Below are positions 1 to 5,494 of a stretch of 6,483 bases of DNA, piece by piece. Position 1 is the first letter of the stretch. Each line of letters begins with the position of its first letter. The DNA comes from UBA1479 sp964012715 (GTDB lineage: Bacteria; Pseudomonadota; Alphaproteobacteria; Rhodospirillales; Casp-alpha2): NCBI GenBank assembly GCA_964012715.1, contig CAXGUG010000134.1:1-6483 (forward strand), read 5' to 3'. Under the pieces are notes generated by a model that made no database searches, had not been told where the DNA came from, and worked only from the letters and a program-made list of their open reading frames with translations. The position numbers and the translations under genes were made by a program.

Positions 1-1
1 G

Positions 2-2197
2 GTGATCATCTTCGACCTTGTGTTGAAGCTGGCGCGGTCGCGCGTGATGCAGACGGTGGCGCTTCGGGTCGACGTTCTGGTCGGACGGCAATTGTTCGAC
101 AAGCTGATGGCCCTGCCCCTGTCCGAACTGGAATCCAAACCCGCCGGCCATTGGCAAGGGTTGTTCCGCGATGTCGACACTGTGCGCAATACGCTGTCCG
201 GCGGCTCCGCGGTGTTGATCACCGACTTGCCCTTCGTCGTGATGTTCCTGGTCCTGATCATCACCATCGCGCCGCCCGTCGCACCGGTCCTGTTGGTCAT
301 CCTGCCGCTGTTCATGTTCGTCGCCTGGAAGTCCGGCAACGTCATGGCCGAAGCCAACCAGGATGAACGCAAATCCTCGATTTCGCGCGACCAGCTGATC
401 GCCGAGATGATCCAGGGCCGCACCACGATCAAGGCCCTGGCCCTCGACCAGGCGATGCGCCCCCATTGGGAACGAAGCCACGCCGACAACATCGAGAAAT
501 CGGCCGTGCGCGGGGCCAAGACCGATTTCTATTCGAACCTGGGCGGCTCGCTGACCATGTGCACGACGCTGCTGATGACGACCGTCGGCGCGCTTGCCAT
601 CGTCAACCAGGAAATGACCATGGGCTCCCTGATCGCCGCCAACATGCTGTCCGGCCGCCTGCTCGGACCATTGAACCAGTTGGTCAACCAGTGGCGGACT
701 TTCAATTCGTTCAAGCAATCCGCCGATCGCTTGGGCACGACGTTCAACACCATCAGCGAACGGACGGAATCCGAGGTCGAATTGGAAACGCCCAAGGGCG
801 AGCTGCGGACGGAAAACGCCGTCTTCAGCTATGGTGAATCCGCCAAACCGATCCTCAACAACGTCACCGTGACCCTGCCTGCGGGCGGCATTCACGCCCT
901 GGTCGGTCGCAACGGGTCGGGAAAGACGACCCTGTTGAAGATTCTGCAGGGGCTGTATCGGCCGACCAGCGGCCGCGTCCTGCTGGACGGCGCCGACATC
1001 GCCCAGTTCACGCGCCACGAGCTGGCCGATTGGATGGGCTATGTGCCGCAGGAATGCGTGCTGTTCGCCGGCACCGTGCGCGACAACATTGCCCACCGCC
1101 ATGCCGAGGCCACGGACGAACAGGTCATCAAGGCCGCGACCCACGCCGGTGTGCACCATTTCATCATCGACCTGCCGGACGGCTATGCCACCGATATCGG
1201 CGAAGCCGGTTCGCGCCTGTCCGGTGGCCAGCGCCAGCGTATCGCCATCGCCCGCGCCCTCCTGGGCGATCCTTCCGTGCTGATGATGGACGAACCTTCG
1301 GCCAGCCTGGACCGACAGGCCGAACAGGCCCTGCGTGAGACACTGCGCGAAATCGCCAAGACCCGTTCGGTCATTCTGGTCACGCACAGCCCGATCCTTT
1401 TGGCCGCCTGCGACGATCTGGTCGCGCTGGACCAGGGCCGCGTCGCCCTTGCCGGCCCGGCAGCAGAAATCCTGCCCCGCCTTTTCGGACAGAACCCCTT
1501 GCCCCCGGTCGAAGACGAGTCGAAGAAACCAGGGCCTAAGGACGAACCGCCGAAAGCCGCAGACGCCAAACCCGCGGTGGATGCCAAGCCTGCGAATGCG
1601 ACCCAGAAAGCCATGCCGGCCCCCGCGCCGCAGGCAGCCCCTGCAGCCGCACCGCAGGCAGGTCAGAAAGCGCCGCCGCAGCAGCAGAAACCTGGCCAGC
1701 AACAACCGGCCCAACAAAAACCGGCCCAACAGGCGAAGCCACCGATGCCCGATCTGGCATCGGCCCTGGCCAACGCCGCCAAACAGGCTGCGCATGGCGG
1801 CGCCCCGCGCCCCGGCCCGCAGCAACCGGCGGCACCGCGGCCTGAAGCACCGCAGCAGGCCGCGCCGCGTGTCGAGCCTGTCGCGCCGAAACGCCCGGAC
1901 ACGCCGCAGGCAGCCCCCGCGCAACGCCCTGCTCCGCAGCCTCAACCATCGGCGCAGGCGCGGCAAGCCGCACCGCAACAGCCGCGACCGCAACAACCGG
2001 CGCCGCAACAGCGCCCACAGCAAGCGCGCCCTGTATCTCAACAATCGGCGCCTCAACAATCGGCCCCACAACAACCGACGCCGCAAGCCGCCGCGCCAGC
2101 GCCGAGGCCCGCGCCGGAGAAACCCGCCGCGGCTTCTAGTAACGACCCTTATGCTGATATACTGAAAGCCATGGAGCACGAGCGCGGACCGCGTTAG
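2..2197 (+). CDS. Type I secretion ABC transporter, LapB/RtxB-like (5' partial), with long Pro/Ala/Gln-rich C-terminal tail
   Basis: Inner-membrane exporter that uses ATP to drive one-step secretion of a large protein with an HlyD-type adaptor and an outer-membrane channel. The frame is open from the window edge and begins inside the transmembrane domain, so the GTG at 2 is not the true start. The N-terminal region, including any C39-like domain, is missing. Visible residues: membrane segments at about 70-110 (with LITDLPF, typical of this exporter class) and 179-225; nucleotide-binding domain from about 270; Walker A GRNGSGKT 302-309 (K308); Q-loop in YVPQ; signature LSGGQ 406-410; Walker B VLMMDE 426-431 (catalytic E431); H-loop H462. 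All ATPase motifs are intact. Family members usually end soon after the ATPase domain, but here residues about 498-731 form a low-complexity Pro/Ala/Gln tail. It contains one helix-prone island (582-600) and a charged end (712-731, DPYADILKAMEHE). The next gene, an HlyD protein, follows after 41 nt. The substrate is unknown. Confidence 0.93.
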   Translation: MIIFDLVLKLARSRVMQTVALRVDVLVGRQLFDKLMALPLSELESKPAGHWQGLFRDVDTVRNTLSGGSAVLITDLPFVVMFLVLIITIAPPVAPVLLVILPLFMFVAWKSGNVMAEANQDERKSSISRDQLIAEMIQGRTTIKALALDQAMRPHWERSHADNIEKSAVRGAKTDFYSNLGGSLTMCTTLLMTTVGALAIVNQEMTMGSLIAANMLSGRLLGPLNQLVNQWRTFNSFKQSADRLGTTFNTISERTESEVELETPKGELRTENAVFSYGESAKPILNNVTVTLPAGGIHALVGRNGSGKTTLLKILQGLYRPTSGRVLLDGADIAQFTRHELADWMGYVPQECVLFAGTVRDNIAHRHAEATDEQVIKAATHAGVHHFIIDLPDGYATDIGEAGSRLSGGQRQRIAIARALLGDPSVLMMDEPSASLDRQAEQALRETLREIAKTRSVILVTHSPILLAACDDLVALDQGRVALAGPAAEILPRLFGQNPLPPVEDESKKPGPKDEPPKAADAKPAVDAKPANATQKAMPAPAPQAAPAAAPQAGQKAPPQQQKPGQQQPAQQKPAQQAKPPMPDLASALANAAKQAAHGGAPRPGPQQPAAPRPEAPQQAAPRVEPVAPKRPDTPQAAPAQRPAPQPQPSAQARQAAPQQPRPQQPAPQQRPQQARPVSQQSAPQQSAPQQPTPQAAAPAPRPAPEKPAAASSNDPYADILKAMEHERGPR
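1706..1731 (+). repeat. Short direct repeat in the exporter tail (11-nt unit, 15-nt period)
   Basis: CCGGCCCAACA occurs at 1706-1716 and again at 1721-1731, exactly 15 nt apart. In frame this encodes two PAQQK/A pentapeptides. The period is a whole number of codons, so gain or loss of units would keep the reading frame. Confidence 0.7.
2036..2080 (+). repeat. Three tandem 15-nt units encoding PQQSA-type pentapeptides
   Basis: Units lie at 2036-2050, 2051-2065 and 2066-2080. The first two share CTCAACAATCGGC exactly and the third has diverged. They encode (S/P)QQ(S/P)(A/T). They lie in the low-complexity tail of the exporter and suggest growth by slippage or unequal recombination. Confidence 0.7.
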
Positions 2198-2221
2198 GCC
2201 GGGATTTCCCCGCCACGCACC

Positions 2222-2237
2222 GGCTCTGGAGCCAGGA
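2222..2237 (+). promoter_or_regulatory. Ribosome binding site of the hlyD-like gene, inside a small hairpin
   Basis: GGAG at 2228-2231 lies 7 nt before the ATG at 2239 and supports that start; AGGA at 2234-2237 is too close to be the main site. GGCT (2222-2225) and AGCC (2230-2233) can pair around CTGG, so part of the Shine-Dalgarno may be folded. The stem is only 4 bp, so a regulatory role is speculative. Confidence 0.55.
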
Positions 2238-2238
2238 C

Positions 2239-3555
2239 ATGCAACACCAGTCGAACCCGCCCATTGCTTCGCCGTTGGACGAATTGCTGATCAAGCGCCC
2301 CATGCCGTCGCTTCGCATGGTCGCTTGGCCGATCATGATCTTGATCACGGCAATGTTAACCTGGGCCAATTTCGCCAAGCTGGACGAAGTTTCGGTGGCG
2401 ATGGGAAAGGTCGTGCCCCTGGGCAAGACCAAGGTCGTTCAGCACTTGGAAGGCGGCATCGTTCAAGAGATTTTCGTCTCTGAAGGCGATACCGTCACTG
2501 CCGGGCAGCCGCTGCTGCTGCTCGACTTGGCGTCCGGTGGCACCAACCGCGAGGAACTGCAGGTTCGCCTGGACAGTGAACTCGCCGCCCGGTCGCGCCT
2601 TCAGGCCGAGGCCGAGGGCCGCAAGCTGAAGTTCCCGCGCTCGTTGGAGACGCGGCAACCGGCTTTGGTCGAGGCCCAACGCCAGGCCCATGATGCGCGC
2701 CAACGTGAATTGAAAGCCTCGATCAGCGTTCTCAAAGAGCAGATCAAGCAGCGCGAGCTGGACGTCAAGGAACTGCTCGCCAAGAAGAAGGCGGTTGAAC
2801 GTAACTACTCCCTGGCGCGCGAACGGCTGGCGATGTCCGCTTCCCTTCTGGCCGAGGGCCTGACGGCGCGGATCGAACACCTGAAGCTCGAAGCCGAGGT
2901 CGAAGACCTGGACGGGGAACTCAAGGGTCTGGTTCCGGCCATTCCCCGCTCGCAGGCGGCGGTCGAAGAAGCCAAGAAACGCGTTTCCGAAAGCGAAGAA
3001 GGCTTCCGCCGCGAAGCCCGTGAAGAATTGAACAAGGTCGAACAGTCGATCGCCCGCATTCAGGAACTGATCGCCGAGGCGGAAAAGCAAGGCTCCCGGT
3101 CCGAGATCAAAAGCCCGATCAACGGCATCGTTCAGAAGATGGTCGTAAACACAGTCGGCGGCGTGGTCAAACCTGGCGAGCCGATCCTGGAGATCGTACC
3201 GACCGGCGACAAGCTGGTGGTAGAGGCCCGTCTCAACCCGACGGAGCGTGGTTTCATCGTCGAAGGCCAACCGGCGGTGGTGAAGATCTCGACCTACGAT
3301 TTCGTTCGTTATGGCGGGCTGGACGGCACGGTCATCAACGTCGCCCCCGATGCCAGCACTGACGAGAACGGAGCCCCCTATTTCCGTGTCATCGTCCAGA
3401 CCGAGAAAACCTACCTCGGCAAGAAGGAAGGCCTGCTGCCGATCACACCCGGCATGGAGGCCACGGTCGATATCCATACCGGCCGCAAATCGGTCATGGA
3501 CTACCTGGTCAAACCGGTTCTGAAGCTGAAGGATGAAGCGTTCCGCGAACGCTAA
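2239..3555 (+). CDS. HlyD-family periplasmic adaptor (membrane fusion protein) of type I secretion
   Basis: Bridges the ABC exporter in the inner membrane to a TolC-like outer-membrane channel. The 438 residues match the usual family length. Order: cytoplasmic N-terminus 1-27, single membrane anchor about 28-46, first half of the lipoyl/barrel-sandwich domain about 66-96 (VVQHLEGGIVQEI, with EGDTV), long alpha-helical coiled-coil hairpin about 105-285, second lipoyl half about 288-320 (IKSPINGIVQ, VKPGEPILEIVP), beta-barrel about 325-400. The C-terminal HlyD signature at 404-427 (PGMEATVDIHTGRKSVMDYLVKP) is nearly diagnostic of type I secretion adaptors as opposed to RND or drug-efflux ones. 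The ATG at 2239 has a Shine-Dalgarno at good spacing and leaves the expected short cytoplasmic tail before the anchor; the ATG at 2302 would cut this tail. It is 41 nt behind the exporter gene and probably cotranscribed with it. No clear intrinsic terminator follows. Confidence 0.95.
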   Translation: MQHQSNPPIASPLDELLIKRPMPSLRMVAWPIMILITAMLTWANFAKLDEVSVAMGKVVPLGKTKVVQHLEGGIVQEIFVSEGDTVTAGQPLLLLDLASGGTNREELQVRLDSELAARSRLQAEAEGRKLKFPRSLETRQPALVEAQRQAHDARQRELKASISVLKEQIKQRELDVKELLAKKKAVERNYSLARERLAMSASLLAEGLTARIEHLKLEAEVEDLDGELKGLVPAIPRSQAAVEEAKKRVSESEEGFRREAREELNKVEQSIARIQELIAEAEKQGSRSEIKSPINGIVQKMVVNTVGGVVKPGEPILEIVPTGDKLVVEARLNPTERGFIVEGQPAVVKISTYDFVRYGGLDGTVINVAPDASTDENGAPYFRVIVQTEKTYLGKKEGLLPITPGMEATVDIHTGRKSVMDYLVKPVLKLKDEAFRER

Positions 3556-3592
3556 AAGCTCCTCTCCCCCCTTCGATTCTGACGCTAACCAT

Positions 3593-3620
3593 TTGTTATT
3601 TGTTGCCAATCTATTATATA
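3593..3620 (+). promoter_or_regulatory. Possible sigma70-type promoter upstream of motA
   Basis: An AT-rich island stands out in the otherwise GC-rich gap between the hlyD-like gene and motA. TTGTTA (3593-3598), 16 nt, then TATATA (3615-3620) gives four of six matches at each box. Transcription would start near 3627 and give a leader of about 80 nt. This suggests that the stator genes have their own promoter, but the boxes are imperfect. Confidence 0.4.
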
Positions 3621-3643
3621 CGGGAAGTCTCAGGGGAGTTCAT

Positions 3644-3684
3644 CGCGCACCGACTGCATGATCAAGGGGCCCCTATGGTGCGCG
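3644..3684 (+). promoter_or_regulatory. Inverted repeat in the motA leader
   Basis: CGCGCACC (3644-3651) and GGTGCGCG (3677-3684) are perfect 8-bp inverted copies, extended by one possible G-U pair (3652/3676). The loop contains the self-complementary GGGGCCCC (3666-3673). The structure ends 13 nt before the motA Shine-Dalgarno (GGGG, 3698-3701). It could be an RNA hairpin affecting motA translation or a DNA operator. There is no T-run, so it is not an intrinsic terminator. Confidence 0.5.
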
Positions 3685-3706
3685 CGGGTAAGGGTCTGGG
3701 GATAAC

Positions 3707-4501
3707 ATGTCGCTAACCACTCTTGTCGGGTTGCTGGCCGCGTTCGGGCTGTTTGTCGGCTCGATCATGATGAGCACCGACAACTTCCTGATATTTCTCA
3801 GTCTTTCCAGCTTTCTGATGGTCGTTGGCGGAACGCTTGCTTCGACATTCGTGTCGTACGAGCCGCGCTATGTCCTGCTTTCCCTCAAATTGATCTGGCG
3901 GATCCTGTTTTCGCCGAAGGTCGGCCGAAACGTTCTGAAATCCGAGGTCGGGCGAATCATCCGCTGGGCCTATACGGTGCAGAAAAGCGGCCCCCCTGCC
4001 CTGGAGGCAGAAGCGAAAAAAGCAGTCCGTGGCGATAAGTTCCTGAAATTCGGCGTTGAAATGGTGATCTCCGGCTACACCGGCGAGGAAGTCCGTGAGA
4101 TCCTGACCAACGCGATTGAATCGACCTTTGGCCGTAACACGGTTCAGGTCGATATCCTGCGCAACATGGGCGGTGCCGCTCCGGCCTTCGGCATGATCGG
4201 TACCCTGGTCGGCCTGATCATCATGCTCGACAACCTGGGCGGTGATCCGACGGAGTTGGGCGCCGGTCTTGCGGTCGCGCTGTTGACCACGCTGTACGGC
4301 GTGTTGTTCGCGCGGATCGTGTTCATGCCGGCGGCGACCAAGATTCAGCAGCGCGAGGAAATCGTGCGGTTCCGCAACTACTTGATCGCCGAAGGCCTGT
4401 CGCTGTTGGCGGACAAGAAAAACCCCCGCTACATCGCCGACCGCATGAACAGCTTCCTGGACCCGGCCATCCACTTCAACATCGACAAGATGAAAAGGTA
4501 G
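3707..4501 (+). CDS. motA: MotA/PomA-type stator subunit (MotA/TolQ/ExbB ion-channel family)
   Basis: Inner-membrane subunit that forms an ion channel with a MotB partner and normally transmits torque to the flagellar rotor. The 264 residues match PomA/MotA length. Four membrane segments are visible: about 4-22, 27-49, 157-177 and 186-208, with a large charged cytoplasmic loop between the second and third. The motif APAFGMIGTLVGL (158-170), with P159, and AVALLTTLYG (189-198) are closest to PomA. T166 and T194/T195 fall where PomA has T158 and T185/T186, residues tied to sodium use; proton-type MotA usually has Ala at the first site. In the cytoplasmic loop, E100 matches the rotor-facing Glu (PomA E96), but Q92 falls where Arg (PomA R88) is expected, next to K93. 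The ATG at 3707 is the first start after an in-frame stop at 3689, and GGGG lies 5 nt upstream. The motB gene follows 45 nt later. It could be a non-flagellar ExbB/SiiB-like channel. Confidence 0.88.
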   Translation: MSLTTLVGLLAAFGLFVGSIMMSTDNFLIFLSLSSFLMVVGGTLASTFVSYEPRYVLLSLKLIWRILFSPKVGRNVLKSEVGRIIRWAYTVQKSGPPALEAEAKKAVRGDKFLKFGVEMVISGYTGEEVREILTNAIESTFGRNTVQVDILRNMGGAAPAFGMIGTLVGLIIMLDNLGGDPTELGAGLAVALLTTLYGVLFARIVFMPAATKIQQREEIVRFRNYLIAEGLSLLADKKNPRYIADRMNSFLDPAIHFNIDKMKR

Positions 4502-4507
4502 GCCCAG

Positions 4508-4529
4508 GGCGCGGGAACGACCCCGCGCC
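4508..4529 (+). other. GC-rich hairpin between motA and motB
   Basis: GGCGCGGG (4508-4515) and CCCGCGCC (4522-4529) form a perfect 8-bp stem around a 6-nt loop. There is no T-run, so it is unlikely to terminate transcription. It starts 6 nt after the motA stop and ends 17 nt before the motB ATG. It may protect the motA 3' end or tune the ratio of the two subunits, since MotA is needed in excess (5:2 in known stators). Confidence 0.6.
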
Positions 4530-4546
4530 GTCGGCGAAATGCAGCA

Positions 4547-5413
4547 ATGGGCGTTCCCCGCAAACCTCCTCCCGAGGAAGAAAAGGAAGACTGGCTGGTC
4601 ACCTATTCCGACGCCATTACCCTGTTGATGGCGTTCTTCGTGATGATGCTGACCTTTGCCGAGTTCGATATTCCTGCGTTCGAGGAAGCTGCCGCCGCGA
4701 TTAAGGACAAGATCGGTTCCGGCGACGAGGCCGCCTCTCCGACCGAAAAACTGAAGATCGATCTGGAAGACGTCGTTTTCCAGATGCAGGCCGACCGCTC
4801 CGTGCAGGTCTCCAAGGATTCCAAGGGTGTCGTGATCGAGCTTTCGTCGGGCGCGTTCTATAAGCCCGGCTCGGCCGAACTGCGCGACGAAGCCGTTCCC
4901 TACCTGGAAAAGATCGCCCAGACGATCAGCGCCCCGCGCTACGCCACCTATAACATTCAGATCGAAGGCCATACGGACGACGAGCCGATCTCGACCGACA
5001 AATTTCCGTCGAACTGGGAATTGTCGACCGGACGCGCCGCGACCGTGGTGCGTTTCTTCGCCAGCCACGGCTTCGTCGATCCCTTGAAAATGAGCGCCAC
5101 CGGCTACGCCGATCAGAAACCCAAGGTTCCGAACCGGACCGAGGATGGTCGCCCAATCCCCGAGAACCAGGCGACCAACCGCCGCACGGCCATTCGCGTC
5201 ACCGCCATGTCGTTGAAGGAACGCGAAGTCTGGTATCAGCACTTGGAAGTTCTGCGGGCCAAGGCCGAGGCGGAGAAGCGCGCACAACAGCAATCGGGCC
5301 AAGGGCAGCAACAAGGCGCTACGGATGCGCAGCAGCCGCAAGAAGGCGCCGTCGCCCCGCAGGAAGCCGCCCCCGTTACGGAGCAGGCCCCAGCCCCCGC
5401 CGCACAGCATTAA
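4547..5413 (+). CDS. motB: MotB/PomB-type stator subunit with OmpA-like peptidoglycan-binding domain
   Basis: Partner of MotA: it supplies the ion-binding aspartate and anchors the stator to peptidoglycan. Of 288 residues, 1-17 are a charged cytoplasmic N-terminus and about 18-38 a single membrane helix with the conserved Asp D22 (TYSDAITLLMAFFVMM), which resembles PomB. A plug-like amphipathic helix follows at about 41-57. The periplasmic OmpA/MotB domain spans about 93-222, with IEGHTDDEPI (139-148), NWELSTGRA (156-164) and NRRTAI (211-216). A charged helix (222-247) leads to a Gln/Ala/Pro-rich tail (247-288). The reading frame is the same as that of motA, and 15 open codons separate the TAG of motA from this ATG. 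No ATG, GTG or TTG occurs in frame between them, so 4547 is the first start. Its Shine-Dalgarno is weak, which suggests translational coupling to motA. A non-flagellar role is possible because no other flagellar or chemotaxis gene is in view. Confidence 0.88.
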   Translation: MGVPRKPPPEEEKEDWLVTYSDAITLLMAFFVMMLTFAEFDIPAFEEAAAAIKDKIGSGDEAASPTEKLKIDLEDVVFQMQADRSVQVSKDSKGVVIELSSGAFYKPGSAELRDEAVPYLEKIAQTISAPRYATYNIQIEGHTDDEPISTDKFPSNWELSTGRAATVVRFFASHGFVDPLKMSATGYADQKPKVPNRTEDGRPIPENQATNRRTAIRVTAMSLKEREVWYQHLEVLRAKAEAEKRAQQQSGQGQQQGATDAQQPQEGAVAPQEAAPVTEQAPAPAAQH

Positions 5414-5421
5414 CGCGACGG

Positions 5422-5450
5422 CGGGCACCTAGCCTGGAAGGCTACGCCCG
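5422..5450 (+). terminator. Possible terminator hairpin after motB
   Basis: CGGGC (5422-5426) pairs with GCCCG (5446-5450), and inside it TAGCC (5430-5434) pairs with GGCTA (5440-5444) around a 5-nt loop, with a small asymmetric bulge. It starts 8 nt after the motB stop. The following bases (ACCATTTCAG) lack a real T-run, so it may end transcription weakly or only protect the 3' end. Confidence 0.45.
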
Positions 5451-5465
5451 ACCATTTCAGCGATG

Positions 5466-5494
5466 AAAGAGAAATAACGCCGTCTCCGGCGTTA
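5466..5494 (-). terminator. Intrinsic terminator of the MBL-fold gene, containing its stop codon
   Basis: Read on the minus strand, TAACGCCG, loop GAGA, CGGCGTTA form a perfect 8-bp stem (5494-5475) closed by a GNRA-type tetraloop, followed by the T-rich TTTCTCTTTC (5474-5465). The first three bases are the TAA stop of the MBL-fold gene. The stem is symmetric and could also act on + strand transcripts leaving motB, but the loop and the T-rich side favour the minus strand. Confidence 0.72.

Noticed and set aside
2158..2163. TATACT as a -10 box for a promoter of the hlyD-like gene
   Set aside because: No acceptable -35 box at 16-18 nt upstream. The short distance to the exporter gene fits cotranscription.
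1335..2165. Overlapping + and - frames across the exporter tail (for example 1335-2165 +, 1536-2069 -)
   Set aside because: Arg/Pro- or Ala/Gly-rich translations caused by a GC-rich low-complexity stretch. The Pro/Ala/Gln frame is continuous with the ATPase domain and is the real one.
2356..3609. 417-codon open frame on the minus strand over the HlyD-like gene
   Set aside because: Antisense to a gene with a full HlyD domain order; no recognisable motif. Codon bias of the real gene explains the absence of stops.
3707..5413. Zorya-type anti-phage system (ZorA/ZorB are MotAB-like)
   Set aside because: ZorA has a long cytoplasmic coiled-coil tail that this 264-residue protein lacks, and no ZorC, ZorD or ZorE-like gene adjoins it.
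3713..5428. 571-codon open frame on the minus strand covering motA and motB
   Set aside because: It lies antisense to two genes with clear family motifs, has the low-complexity look of a GC-rich shadow frame and no recognisable domain. Its length reflects the shared frame of motA and motB.
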